Part shown: one piece after another, positions 11,378 to 19,320 of the stretch | Position numbering within the stretch: position 1 is the first letter of the stretch | Layout: every line of letters starts with the position of its first letter | From: DALYLB01 sp046154695 | Lineage (GTDB): Bacteria; Acidobacteriota; Blastocatellia; RBC074 | Length of the DNA stretch: 31,135 bases | Assembly (NCBI GenBank): GCA_046154695.1 | Contig: JBJXFI010000071.1 | Coordinates: forward strand, 1-31,135 | Direction of reading: 5' to 3' | The notes under the pieces: model-generated | Seen by the model: the letters and a program-made list of their open reading frames with translations, nothing else | What the model was told of the DNA's origin: nothing | Database searches by the model: none | Translations under genes and position numbers: made by a program

Positions 11378-12472
11378 ATGAATGCAGAAAAGGAAAATCT
11401 GGCCCGGTATGGCTGGGACGAGGCGCGCGAGGCCGAGTTTGAGGAATACGCGAGGCAGGGGCTCGATCCGGGGCGCGTCGTGCTCGAATTCAACCAGTTC
11501 CACCGCGTCTTTACGGAATCGGGAGAGGTTCTCGCCGAGGTCGCCGGAAGGTTGAGGCACGAAGCCGCCTGCCGGGCCGATCTTCCCGCCGTCGGGGACT
11601 GGGTCGCGCTTCGCCGCGTCGAGAACGAGGAGAAGGCCGTCATTTCCGCCATTCTCCTCCGCCGCAGCAAGTTCGCGCGAAAGACCAAAGGGGCAAAGAC
11701 CGAGGAGCAGATCGTCGGCGCCAACATCGACGCCGTCTTTCTGGTGACCTCGCTGAATCAGGATTTCAATATTCGCCGCCTGGAACGCTCTCTGGCCATC
11801 GCCTGGGAGAGCAGCGCCCGCCCCGTCATCATCCTGACCAAGACCGATCTTTGCGAAAATGTCGAGGAGAAGTTCGAGGCCGTCCAGGCAATCGCCGCGG
11901 GCGTCCCGATACACGCCGTCTGCGCCATCCAGGGCGAAGGGATGTCCGAACTGCGCCCCTATTTCGTCCCGGGACAGACCGTCGCGCTCATCGGCTCCTC
12001 CGGCGTCGGGAAATCCACCCTGATCAACGCCCTTCTCGGCTTCGATCGCCAGTTCGTCAAGCAGGTGCGCGAACACGACGACCGCGGCCTCCATACGACC
12101 CGCCATCGGGAGTTGATCTCGCTCCCCTCGGGCGGCCTCGTGCTCGATACCCCGGGCATGCGCGAGCTTCAGCTCTGGGACTCCGATGAGGGCATCGAGA
12201 CCACCTTCGATGACATCGAGGAGCTCGCCCCTCTCTGCCACTTCACCGATTGCCGCCACGAAAACGAACCCCGATGCGCCGTCCGCGCCGCCGTCGCGGA
12301 CGGGCGGCTGCTCGTCGATCGCCTGGAAAACTACCTGAAAATGCATCGCGAACTCGCCGACCTCGCCCGCCGCCAGGACGCCCTCGCGCAAAAAAATGAG
12401 CGCAGCCGCTGGAAGAAGCTTTCGCGCCTGGCCGAGGAACGGGCGAAATCGAAGCGCGGCGGAAACGGCTGA
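11378..12472 (+). CDS. rsgA: Ribosome small-subunit-dependent GTPase A
   Basis: 364 aa. RsgA is the circularly permuted GTPase that checks late 30S maturation. An N-terminal OB-fold region (about 50-100, with AVGDWVALRR) precedes the permuted GTPase motifs: TKTDL (G4), then P-loop GSSGVGKS at 206-213 (G1), the GLHTTRHREL segment (G2/switch) and DTPGMREL (G3). The C-terminal zinc-binding element reads CHFTDCRHENEPRC. The permuted motif order is diagnostic. No strong Shine-Dalgarno is visible before ATG 11378. It lies 92 bp after the second AAA+ gene on the same strand and may be co-transcribed with it. It ends at a strong hairpin shared with the convergent FtsB-like gene. Confidence 0.95.
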   Translation: MNAEKENLARYGWDEAREAEFEEYARQGLDPGRVVLEFNQFHRVFTESGEVLAEVAGRLRHEAACRADLPAVGDWVALRRVENEEKAVISAILLRRSKFARKTKGAKTEEQIVGANIDAVFLVTSLNQDFNIRRLERSLAIAWESSARPVIILTKTDLCENVEEKFEAVQAIAAGVPIHAVCAIQGEGMSELRPYFVPGQTVALIGSSGVGKSTLINALLGFDRQFVKQVREHDDRGLHTTRHRELISLPSGGLVLDTPGMRELQLWDSDEGIETTFDDIEELAPLCHFTDCRHENEPRCAVRAAVADGRLLVDRLENYLKMHRELADLARRQDALAQKNERSRWKKLSRLAEERAKSKRGGNG

Positions 12473-12490
12473 AAACGGGCGCCGGCAGGG

Positions 12491-12547
12491 ACAATGGAAA
12501 AGGCCCGCAAGCCCGTATTCATCAGGCTTGCGGGCCTTTTCCATTGT
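12491..12547. terminator. Bidirectional intrinsic terminator with a 23-bp perfect stem
   Basis: Arms 12491-12513 and 12525-12547 are exact complements around an 11-nt loop. The core GGCCCGCAAGCC is flanked by A- and T-rich ends, so on either strand the GC stem is followed by TTTTCC. It sits between the convergent rsgA (ends 12472) and the FtsB-like gene (ends 12563) and can serve both. Confidence 0.9.
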
Positions 12548-12562
12548 CCGCGCGCTTCCTGC

Positions 12563-12928
12563 CTACCGAATCGAAACCACGATCTCGTTGCGGCGCAGCA
12601 GCCGCATCTGCTCCCGCGCCTTCTCGGCGGACGCCGCCGGGTTCCGCCGTATGCGGTCCGTCTGCTCCCGGATCCGCCGATTCGTCACGCGCGCGTTCTC
12701 GACGCGCATGGCCGTCTCGTTATAGGACGCTCGCGCCTCCTCTTCCTGCTGCCGGGAACGATTGTAGGCTGAATACGAGAGCGCCGTGATCGCCACTATG
12801 ATCATCGCCAGCCAGACGAAATTCGGAATGCGCGGCATCTTCCGCCACGCCACCCCCGATCCGGTCAGCGTCGTCGGATAGCTCTTCGCCGTATAGGCCT
12901 TCGCGTATGTATTGACTTCCCCCTTCAA
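12563..12928 (-). CDS. FtsB/DivIC-like septum formation initiator
   Basis: 121 aa if translation begins at TTG 12928. That codon is preceded by GGAGG with a 6-nt gap, whereas the ATG further upstream (13018) has no such site. One transmembrane helix (about 37-55, FVWLAMIIVAITALSYSAY) follows a polar N-terminal tail. A coiled coil runs from about 57 to 100, ending in AREQMRLLRRNEIVVSI, which matches the FtsB/DivIC C-terminal pattern (a short helix, then a GEIV-like strand). The family links FtsL and FtsQ in the divisome. The long cytoplasmic tail before the helix is unusual for FtsB and closer to DivIC-like members. It is transcribed toward the terminator shared with rsgA. Confidence 0.8.
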   Translation of the reverse strand: MKGEVNTYAKAYTAKSYPTTLTGSGVAWRKMPRIPNFVWLAMIIVAITALSYSAYNRSRQQEEEARASYNETAMRVENARVTNRRIREQTDRIRRNPAASAEKAREQMRLLRRNEIVVSIR

Positions 12929-13039
12929 GCAACACCTCCAGGTCTTTCCTTGATTCTCTTTTCCACTTTTCACCTGATGCAGAACACCGTATGGAAACGA
13001 GGCGCTCTGCTTAACCACTCTTAAGCTAAGGTGCCGCGG

Positions 13040-13068
13040 ACCTTACCATCCGAAACCGAATCTGTAAA
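13040..13068 (-). promoter_or_regulatory. Promoter candidate for the FtsB-like gene
   Basis: Read on the minus strand: TTTACA (13068-13063), a 17-bp spacer, then TAAGGT (13045-13040). The -35 is good and the -10 is weak. It lies about 110 bp upstream of the TTG start. Confidence 0.35.
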
Positions 13069-13412
13069 GCCTTTTTTCTCAATAGTTTCACAGATGAAAC
13101 TTAAGAAATTACCTGACTCGCATGCGGCCTCACTCATTCCCAAACGCCGCTCCGCCTCTTCTTCCCAGGCATGCTCCTAAAAACCACATCATCTTGTTGG
13201 ATTTTTCCTTTTGATACCAAGATCATGCGATATTTGCCCATGCCGCGCGGATCATGAAAATCGATCGCGAAACTTAAGCAAACGTTTTACGAATGAAATA
13301 TTTCCCGGAGAGTTTTATTGACCGCGCCACGCCGGAAGCGAGTTTGGCGCGAAAACGAGGGAGAGGAACCAGGAGGGCGCGGCTTCGCCCGGGTCTTGGG
13401 AGATGGGGCGGT

Positions 13413-13461
13413 AAAAAGGAAAAGCCGCATCGAGGGCGGGAAGTCCCGGCAAGGATGCGGC
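13413..13461 (-). terminator. Intrinsic terminator of carD
   Basis: On the minus strand GCCGCATC (13461-13454) pairs with GATGCGGC (13431-13424), with an inner GGGACTTCCC hairpin-like loop, followed by TTTTCCTTTTT. It begins about 30 bp after the carD stop codon. Confidence 0.8.
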
Positions 13462-13491
13462 GCGATGAGAGCGAAAATGACGGGCGGCCGG

Positions 13492-14007
13492 TCAGGCGGC
13501 CAGTTTCTTGGAGCGGGACTTTTTCCCCGCGAGGGCGTTGTCGATCATCTCTTCGACTTCCTGATCGGTGAGCTTGGTCACGTGGGAGATTTCTCGAATG
13601 ACCAGGTGGCGGGCGCGGGCCATGGTCTGCTGCTCTTCGGGAGAGAGCGTCTTGCCCTTGCTCAGTTTGGCCATGGTCTTGAGGGAATCGGCGACTTCGT
13701 AAATCTCTCCGGAGGCGATTCGCTCGGCGTTCTTCGCGTTGCGCTTGCGATGATCGCTGGCGACCTCGATATCCTTGCCGAGAAAACGAAGCAATTTGGG
13801 GATGTCGGCCTTATCGATCAGTTTGCGAACGCCGACGTCCTCCGCCCGGCTTACGGGAACGAGAACGGTCGTGCTGTCCTGATAATCCATCGGTTTGAGC
13901 TGATAGAGTTTGACCGAGCTCTCTCCGACGGTTTGCTCAATGACCCCCGCGACCCGGCAAATGCCGAGCCGAGGATAAATCACCTTATTGCCTTCTCTAA
14001 ATGTCAC
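13492..14007 (-). CDS. carD: CarD/CdnL-family RNA polymerase-binding regulator
   Basis: 171 aa from GTG 14007. AGGAG with a 7-nt gap supports this start over the longer reading frame that begins at 14193. The N-terminal CarD-type RNA polymerase interaction domain starts FREGNKVIYPRLGICRV and includes YQLKPMDYQDSTTVLVPVSRAEDVGVR. The C-terminal helical part (about 70-160) contains SDHRKRNAKNAERIASG, typical of the DNA-binding helices of the family. These proteins bind the RNA polymerase beta subunit and stabilise open promoter complexes. The gene has an extended -10 promoter immediately upstream and a terminator downstream, so it is probably a single-gene transcript. Confidence 0.92.
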   Translation of the reverse strand: MTFREGNKVIYPRLGICRVAGVIEQTVGESSVKLYQLKPMDYQDSTTVLVPVSRAEDVGVRKLIDKADIPKLLRFLGKDIEVASDHRKRNAKNAERIASGEIYEVADSLKTMAKLSKGKTLSPEEQQTMARARHLVIREISHVTKLTDQEVEEMIDNALAGKKSRSKKLAA

Positions 14008-14040
14008 GTTCGTTCTCCTATCACACAACAAAGTAACCGG

Positions 14041-14049
14041 AGTATAGCA
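14041..14049 (-). promoter_or_regulatory. Extended -10 promoter of carD
   Basis: The minus strand reads TGCTATACT, a perfect TGn extension with a 5-of-6 hexamer. No good -35 is present 16-18 bp upstream; instead GCCCA-AAAG-TGGGC forms a small hairpin there. The predicted leader is about 27 nt and ends with the AGGAG site before the GTG. Confidence 0.6.
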
Positions 14050-14155
14050 TAAATGCCCACTTTTGGGCTGACGCGTGCAAAATTTTCCTTGTGACCGAAA
14101 TGCGAACAGAGATAAAGGATTTAATTTCAAGGGTTTACAAGGCACGGAAGAAGGC

Positions 14156-16564
14156 TCACCAGCGGCGGCGTTGTCCGAGGTTTTCCGTGCCAAAGGTGCC
14201 TATCCCCTTGAGGGTAAAGGCAAAAAGGATGCGGTTTTCGTTGCGGATGCCAGCCTTGAAGGTGATGTATTGGACATTGAGGGAGCAGCAATCCCAGGCC
14301 CATCCGCTGGAGGTGGTGAGGTTGATGAAGCGGCGGTCGCGGGCGAGCCCATCGAAGGTGCGGTCGCGGAGGTCATAGCTGACGGTGAAACCGCCGTAGG
14401 GGCCGCGGGTCGGATTGCCGAGAAAGGCGGCGAAGTCGATCTGGTTGCCGGGAAAGGTCGTGGGATCGAAGCGCATCTGATCGTTGCGGAGCTTATCGAC
14501 CTCGATCTGCCGGGTGAAGAACCATGACTGGCTGAGCGAGACGATGCCGCGGGTGAAGCCGGCGCCGACGATGAAATCGCGGATGGCGTGATAGCGCGTA
14601 TCGTAATTGAATCGAAAATCGGCGAATGAGAGCGGGGTCGGCCGCAGCCGGGCCCGCACATTAACCGGGGACTGGTCTCGTTGAAACGCGCCGAAGGCGA
14701 ACCCGGAAAGGGTGTTGATCGGAAAGAACTGGTTTCGCAGGCCTTCCCGCAGCGCGCCCCCGAAGGTCGGATCGAGAAAGTATTTCTGGGAGATCGTCAG
14801 GTCCAGCAGCTCGTGCGTCTGGGGCGTCGATCCGTCCGCTCCCGCGCGGTTGACGAGAATGCGATTGGTGACGCCGTACCACATCTCATTGGTTTCGGCG
14901 AGCAGATCCCGCTCATCGACCTTCAGGGTGCGGTCGTATTCATCGATGCCCGCGATGCGCCGGTATTCGGCGAAGGGCTCGATGATGTGCTTGAACCATG
15001 GGTCGCCATTGTCATGGCGGTAGACCTTGCCGAGCGCCGGCGGACGGAAATCCAGGCTGAAATCCACATAGTTGCGAAACAGGTTTCTTCCGATGGCCTG
15101 TCGCTGCACGGGATCGAGACTGTCGCTGTAAAAGGTCGAGCGCACGCCGACGCTGGGCGTCAGGGTGAAACCCGCCATCGACTTGAACGGAAATGTGATT
15201 CGCGGCGAGAGGTCGAGCCGCTGCACGATCGACGGCGTCTTGAGATCGACCCGGTCTCCCTCGGTCTCGCTCCGCCGGATGCCTTCCAGGGCCGCGCCGA
15301 AAGAGAAGTAGACCGGAAACCGCTCCGAAACCTTCGTCGAGCGCTTCGAGATCTCGATGCTCGGCAATTGGCGCGTCTTGACGATGGAGTTGGCGACGAA
15401 GACGCTATGCTCGCCGAACAGCGCGTTGAAGCTGAACGACCGCCAGTTCTTGTTCACATAAAAGAAGGAGCGTTCCTCGGGAGAGATGGCCGTCAGGATA
15501 TTCTCCGAGAAGACCTGGCGGAAGTTGAACGACGAGGTGATGTTGACGTCCGCGACGGCGACAAACCCGTTCCTGAAGTATTGCACGGCGTCGGCGTAAA
15601 AACTGCTGCCGCCCTGATCGACGCCCGGATCGCCGAACAACCGGTCGAAGACGATGAACGAGCCGAGGCTGATCCGCGAGTTCTGGTCGGTCCGCGCGCG
15701 GAAATCGAAGCCCAGGCCGATGCCGCGGCGGCTGAAGATGTCCGACCGGAACAGGATGTCCGCGCTGCGGCCGAGCGTTTGATAATAGGCCGAATGGAGC
15801 GTCCGTCCGCGAATCGAGGACGAGCCCGAGGTCGGGAGCAGAAATCCGGAGGAACGGTCCTTCTTGCTGATCGAGATCGACGCGTAGGGCAGATAGAGGA
15901 TCGGGACGCCTTTGATCCGGAAGAGGCCATTGTAGATTTTGGCGGAATGATCCCGGCGGATCCGGGCGCGGCGCGCGGTGAAGCTCCATTTCGGGACGCG
16001 CTCCTGGCAGGCGGTCAGGCGCGCATTCCGGAGGTTGATGGTGTCGGCGCCCGTCTTGTCGGCGCGATCCGAGTCGATGATGATGACCGTGCCGTCCGGC
16101 GTGCGATTGGTGAAGGCCGTCGTGTCATACACCGACCCCCTGCGCGTCTTGTAATTGAACTCGATGCGGGAGCCCGCGATGCGCTGCCCCTGCTGCTCGA
16201 AATAGACATTGCCCTCGGCCGTCAGGTCGCTGGTCGCCTTGTTGTAGGTCATCCGGTCGGCAATGATCAGAATGTCGCCGTCGCTGACCTGCACATTGCC
16301 CGAGGCGATGACGACATCTCCCTGGGCCTCCTGCTTCTCGGAGGAGATCTCGACCTCGCGGTCCCTGCCGTTCGGCGCGGGCGCGGCCGTGACGGGGACG
16401 CGGCGCGGGGGCGGCTCCTGCCGGATTGCGCGCTTCCGCTCCTCCGCCTCGCCGATCGGGTTTTCGACGCGCTTCTCGACCGCTCCCGGCTGCTGCGCGA
16501 GCGCCTGAAAGGAAGAAATGACACCGAGGAGAATAACGGGGAGTATGTTTCGGAGAGAGTCCAT
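14156..16564 (-). CDS. lptD: LPS-assembly outer-membrane protein LptD
   Basis: 802 aa from ATG 16564; a GTG three bases upstream is also in frame. A signal peptide (about 1-24) ends near ALAQ. A Pro-rich linker leads to the OstA/LptA-like jellyroll at about 70-170 (EVEISSEKQEAQGDVVIASG, then ADRMTYNKATSDLTAEGNV). The remainder is a beta barrel, including GLFRIKGVPILYLPYASI and repeated aromatic strands. Cys186 and the adjacent pair Cys759-Cys760 (WDCC) match the conserved LptD cysteines that form interdomain disulfides; the most N-terminal family cysteine is not evident. It inserts LPS into the outer leaflet together with LptE. Transcription is divergent from the HTH operon. Its promoter places the predicted transcript start within a few bases of the start codon. 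Confidence 0.93.
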   Translation of the reverse strand: MDSLRNILPVILLGVISSFQALAQQPGAVEKRVENPIGEAEERKRAIRQEPPPRRVPVTAAPAPNGRDREVEISSEKQEAQGDVVIASGNVQVSDGDILIIADRMTYNKATSDLTAEGNVYFEQQGQRIAGSRIEFNYKTRRGSVYDTTAFTNRTPDGTVIIIDSDRADKTGADTINLRNARLTACQERVPKWSFTARRARIRRDHSAKIYNGLFRIKGVPILYLPYASISISKKDRSSGFLLPTSGSSSIRGRTLHSAYYQTLGRSADILFRSDIFSRRGIGLGFDFRARTDQNSRISLGSFIVFDRLFGDPGVDQGGSSFYADAVQYFRNGFVAVADVNITSSFNFRQVFSENILTAISPEERSFFYVNKNWRSFSFNALFGEHSVFVANSIVKTRQLPSIEISKRSTKVSERFPVYFSFGAALEGIRRSETEGDRVDLKTPSIVQRLDLSPRITFPFKSMAGFTLTPSVGVRSTFYSDSLDPVQRQAIGRNLFRNYVDFSLDFRPPALGKVYRHDNGDPWFKHIIEPFAEYRRIAGIDEYDRTLKVDERDLLAETNEMWYGVTNRILVNRAGADGSTPQTHELLDLTISQKYFLDPTFGGALREGLRNQFFPINTLSGFAFGAFQRDQSPVNVRARLRPTPLSFADFRFNYDTRYHAIRDFIVGAGFTRGIVSLSQSWFFTRQIEVDKLRNDQMRFDPTTFPGNQIDFAAFLGNPTRGPYGGFTVSYDLRDRTFDGLARDRRFINLTTSSGWAWDCCSLNVQYITFKAGIRNENRILFAFTLKGIGTFGTENLGQRRRW

Positions 16565-16573
16565 CACCCGCGC

Positions 16574-16602
16574 ATTGTATTGACCCCTCGTATCGATTTC
16601 AA
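16574..16602 (-). promoter_or_regulatory. lptD promoter (predicts a leaderless transcript)
   Basis: The minus strand reads TTGAAA (16602-16597), a 17-bp spacer and TACAAT (16579-16574), each 5 of 6 to consensus. The usual start site 7 bases beyond falls at 16567, the in-frame GTG, three bases before ATG 16564. No Shine-Dalgarno could then be on the mRNA. Confidence 0.65.
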
Positions 16603-16633
16603 GCGGGCTGCCGGTTGGCGGGCGACGGCGACT

Positions 16634-16662
16634 TTGACAGTGCGCGCCGGTCTCACTATTAT
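16634..16662 (+). promoter_or_regulatory. Strong sigma70-like promoter of the HTH-aminotransferase-ammonia-lyase operon
   Basis: TTGACA (perfect), a 17-bp spacer and TATTAT (5 of 6). It is the best promoter match in the window. Its -35 lies 31 bp from the -35 of the divergent lptD promoter. It leaves a leader of about 113 nt that contains a TTCCGCC/GGCGGAA hairpin with a TTCC tetraloop at 16699-16716. Confidence 0.75.
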
Positions 16663-16698
16663 CCTGCCTTCATCGAGAACCGCGAAAATCGCATGGAG

Positions 16699-16716
16699 TT
16701 CCGCCTTCCGGCGGAA
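16699..16716 (+). repeat. Hairpin in the operon leader
   Basis: A seven-bp perfect stem, TTCCGCC with GGCGGAA, around a TTCC tetraloop, in the transcribed leader about 65 nt before the HTH gene. No U-tract follows, so it is more likely an mRNA-stability or binding element than a terminator. Confidence 0.45.
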
Positions 16717-16781
16717 TATCCGGAATTTTCATTCGTTCCGCGTGAAGACGGAAATCCGAACACTTCTGGAGAGAAACATCG

Positions 16782-17003
16782 ATGAGTCTATACGACGGCA
16801 TGGAGTTGATGAGCATTAGGGCGGCCGCGCGTGAATTCGACGTGCCGGTCAAGACGCTGGAGCTGGCGGTTTCGCAGGGGGCGCTAACCGTCATCGAGCG
16901 GGAGGGGGCGAAATGGCTCAGGGGGCGGGATGTCGAACAGTTCGTCAAGCGCACGATCAAACAGGGCGCGGGAAACAAGGTGATCACGCGCGTCCTGGGG
17001 TGA
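16782..17003 (+). CDS. Small helix-turn-helix (excisionase/MerR-like) protein
   Basis: 73 aa. GGAGAG lies 8 nt before the ATG. The segment MSIRAAAREFDVPVKTLELAVSQGALTVIE has the pattern of the winged HTH found in excisionase-type DNA-binding domains: a helix with AARE, a turn, then a second helix. KWLRGRDVEQFVKR is the short wing and final helix. It may bind DNA and regulate its own operon, but small proteins of this type are also found in phage and plasmid functions. Its stop is 7 bp before the aminotransferase start, so the two are co-transcribed. The exact target is unknown. Confidence 0.7.
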   Translation: MSLYDGMELMSIRAAAREFDVPVKTLELAVSQGALTVIEREGAKWLRGRDVEQFVKRTIKQGAGNKVITRVLG

Positions 17004-17010
17004 TATTTCG

Positions 17011-18183
17011 ATGAAGAAACCGCTTTCGCAAAAAGTCGCGCGCTTTACGGAGTCGGTGATTCGCGAGATGACGCGCCAGGCGAATCAGCATGGCGCGATC
17101 AATCTGTCGCAGGGGTTCCCGGACTTCCCCGCGCCGGCCGACATCAAGCAGGCGGCGTGCGATGCGATCAACGCGGACATCAATCAATACGCGATCACGT
17201 GGGGGGCAAAGCGGTTTCGCGACGCGATCAGCGCCAAGGCGAAGCGGCATCTCGGGCTGGACGTCGATCCCGATCGCGAGATCGTGGTCACGTGCGGCTC
17301 GACCGAGGCGATGATCGCGACGATGATGGCCGTCACCAATCCCGGCGACGAGGTGATCGTCTTCGAGCCGTATTACGAGAACTACTGGCCCGACTCGGTG
17401 CTCTCGGACGCGACGATGCGCTATGTGACGCTGCACCCGCCGGCCTGGACATTCGATCCGGAGGAGCTGCGCGCCGCCTTCAATGAGCGCACCAAGGCGA
17501 TCATCATCACGAATCCCCACAATCCGACGGGCAAGGTCTTCACGCGGGAGGAGATGCGGACGATCGCCGACCTTTGCATCGAGTTCGACGCGCTCGCGCT
17601 GACCGACGAGATTTATGAGCACATCTGGTATCCCGATCCGCCGCGGGATGTGCGCCACATCGCCATGGCGCAGCTCGACGGGATGCGGGATCGAACGGTG
17701 ACGATCAACAGCCTCTCGAAGACCTATTCGGTGACGGGATGGCGCGTGGGGTACGCGATCGGCCCGGCGGAGATCATCAACGCCATCCGCCAGGTGCACG
17801 ACTTCCTGACGGTCGGCGCGGCCGCGCCGCTGCAGGAAGCGGGCGTCTATGCGATGAGCCTGCCCGCGAGCTATTACGACCACCTGCAGACCGAATATCA
17901 GCGCCGCCGGGACTTTCTTCTCGGCGTGCTGGAAGAAGCCGGCTTCCGGTGCTTCAAACCGGACGGAGCGTATTACATCATCACGGACATCTCCGATTTC
18001 GGCTTCGCGGATGACGTGGCGTTCACAAAACATCTCATCCGCGAGATCGGCGTCGCCGTGGTGCCCGGCAGCAGCTTCTATACCGATCCGACCCTCGGCG
18101 CCCGGCAGGTGCGATTCTGCTATTGCAAACGCGACGAGACGCTAGAGGCGGCCGCGGAGCGGCTGCGGCGGCTGCGAGGCTGA
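17011..18183 (+). CDS. PLP-dependent class I/II aminotransferase
   Basis: 390 aa, fold-type I. INLSQGFPDFPAP near the N-terminus binds substrate. CGSTEAMIATMMAVTNPGDEVIVFEPYYENY provides the cofactor phosphate and ring contacts, TNPHNPTGKVF contains the conserved Asn, and SLSKTYSVTGWRVGY contains the PLP lysine, K237. RQVRFCYCK near the C-terminus carries the carboxylate-binding arginine. The sequence resembles the group that includes methionine, kynurenine and N-succinyldiaminopimelate aminotransferases; the amino donor cannot be fixed from sequence. It lies between the HTH gene (7-bp gap) and an ammonia-lyase gene (4-bp gap), so an amino-acid catabolic role is likely. Confidence 0.92.
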   Translation: MKKPLSQKVARFTESVIREMTRQANQHGAINLSQGFPDFPAPADIKQAACDAINADINQYAITWGAKRFRDAISAKAKRHLGLDVDPDREIVVTCGSTEAMIATMMAVTNPGDEVIVFEPYYENYWPDSVLSDATMRYVTLHPPAWTFDPEELRAAFNERTKAIIITNPHNPTGKVFTREEMRTIADLCIEFDALALTDEIYEHIWYPDPPRDVRHIAMAQLDGMRDRTVTINSLSKTYSVTGWRVGYAIGPAEIINAIRQVHDFLTVGAAAPLQEAGVYAMSLPASYYDHLQTEYQRRRDFLLGVLEEAGFRCFKPDGAYYIITDISDFGFADDVAFTKHLIREIGVAVVPGSSFYTDPTLGARQVRFCYCKRDETLEAAAERLRRLRG

Positions 18184-18187
18184 CGCG

Positions 18188-19285
18188 ATGCCGGCATACC
18201 ATCTCAATCCGGCGGCGCGGACCGCCGATCACCCCGGCCTTTTCACGCAGGAAGAGTACGACCAGGTCTCGGCCTTTTACGACAATCATCCGACCATCCG
18301 GCCGACGCCGCTGCATTGCCTTCCGGCGCTCGCCGCGGAGCTCGGCCTGGGCACATTGCTGGTCAAGGATGAATCGTCGCGCGGCGGCCTGCCCGCGTTC
18401 AAGATCATGGGCGTGGCCTATGCGATCGACCGGATGATGTCGGCGGGACGGATTCGAGCGGACGCGGTGCTGGCCGCGGCGACGGCCGGCAATCACGGAC
18501 GCGCCCTGGCGCGCGCCGCCCGGGATCACGGACTGCGCGCGAGGATCTACGTCCCGGGAGACGTCTCCCCGGCGCGCGTGGAGGCCATTCGCAACGAGGG
18601 CGCCGAGATCATCGTCAGCGACGGAAATTACGATGACGCCGTCCGCCATGCGGCCGCCGATGCGGCCGCGCAGGGCTGGCTGATCGTCTCCGACACGGCC
18701 TGGGCGGGTTACGAGGAGATTCCCCGCTGGATCATGGCGGGCTATACGCGCATCCTCGAAGAGGCCGCGCGGGAATGGACCAACGAAACCCGCCCCAATC
18801 TCGTGCTCGTACAGGGCGGCGTGGGCGGCCTCGTCTCGGCGACGTTGAGCCGGCTCTGTGCGCGGTACGGCCCGGATCGCCCTTTTTTCATCACCTGCGA
18901 GCCGATCGGATCGCCCTGCCTGATGGAAGGCGCCCGCGCCGGGCATCCCGTTCGGCTCGAAAGGCTCCCGCATACGGCCATGGAATGCCTGCGATGCGGC
19001 GAAGCCTCCTCGATCGCGCTGCCGGTCATCTCGGCCGCCTCCGACGCCTTCATCGCCGTCGAGGACGACTGGTGCGAACGGGCCATGCGGCTTCTCGCCG
19101 ATGCCGGCATCCGGGCCGGCGCCTCCGGCGCATGCGGTCTGGCGGCCCTTCTGGCGTTGTTGCAGGACGAATCGCTCGCCCCGGTGCGCATGGCATGCCG
19201 CCTGACCAGGCGATCACGGGCGATGATTATCGTCACTGAATCAGATGGGACTGATGGGACTGATGGGACTGATGGGACTGAATAA
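18188..19285 (+). CDS. dpaL: Diaminopropionate ammonia-lyase-like PLP enzyme
   Basis: 365 aa, fold-type II PLP enzyme. KDESSRGGLPAFKIMG contains the Schiff-base lysine K72 in the arrangement typical of 2,3-diaminopropionate ammonia-lyase, and ATAGNHGRALARAARDHG is the substrate-binding loop. VQGGVGGLVSA is the glycine-rich phosphate loop. The family splits 2,3-diaminopropionate to pyruvate and two ammonia; threonine dehydratase-like activity is an alternative. GAGG lies 8 nt before the ATG. The last 13 or so residues (DGT repeats) are encoded by four tandem copies of a 9-bp unit, so the natural C-terminus has been replaced or extended. Confidence 0.82.
   Translation: MPAYHLNPAARTADHPGLFTQEEYDQVSAFYDNHPTIRPTPLHCLPALAAELGLGTLLVKDESSRGGLPAFKIMGVAYAIDRMMSAGRIRADAVLAAATAGNHGRALARAARDHGLRARIYVPGDVSPARVEAIRNEGAEIIVSDGNYDDAVRHAAADAAAQGWLIVSDTAWAGYEEIPRWIMAGYTRILEEAAREWTNETRPNLVLVQGGVGGLVSATLSRLCARYGPDRPFFITCEPIGSPCLMEGARAGHPVRLERLPHTAMECLRCGEASSIALPVISAASDAFIAVEDDWCERAMRLLADAGIRAGASGACGLAALLALLQDESLAPVRMACRLTRRSRAMIIVTESDGTDGTDGTDGTE
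19244..19279 (+). repeat. Four tandem copies of a 9-bp unit inside the dpaL 3' end
   Basis: GATGGGACT is repeated four times without mismatch. The unit is a multiple of three, so copy-number change keeps the frame and only alters the number of Asp-Gly-Thr repeats before the TAA at 19283. Confidence 0.95.
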
Positions 19286-19320
19286 GTCCTAGCAATCGCA
19301 TTAGTTCCATCTCTGCGCCG

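Larger units (their letters stand above)
12929..13491. other. 563-bp intergenic region upstream of the FtsB-like gene
   Basis: No gene is supported here. It contains a minus-strand promoter candidate at 13040-13068, a small hairpin at 13084-13101 (AGTTTCA, 4-nt loop, TGAAACT), a direct repeat of GAAACTTAAG near 13096 and 13269, and the carD terminator at 13413-13461. The middle is more AT-rich than its surroundings. Confidence 0.5.

Noticed and set aside
13096..13278. GAAACTTAAG direct repeat as an operator pair
   Set aside because: Two ten-base copies 170 bp apart in an AT-richer spacer are not enough to distinguish an operator from chance.
16562..16577. Mini upstream ORF ATG-CGC-GGG-TGA overlapping the lptD start
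   Set aside because: The first ATG partly overlaps the -10 hexamer, so it would lie upstream of the predicted transcription start and not be in the mRNA.
14681..16819. 712-aa plus-strand open frame
   Set aside because: It is antisense to lptD over almost its whole length and has an arginine-rich low-complexity composition typical of the opposite strand of a GC-rich gene, with no recognisable domain.
19244..19279. Tandem repeats as a CRISPR fragment
   Set aside because: The 9-bp copies are contiguous with no spacers and lie within a coding frame.
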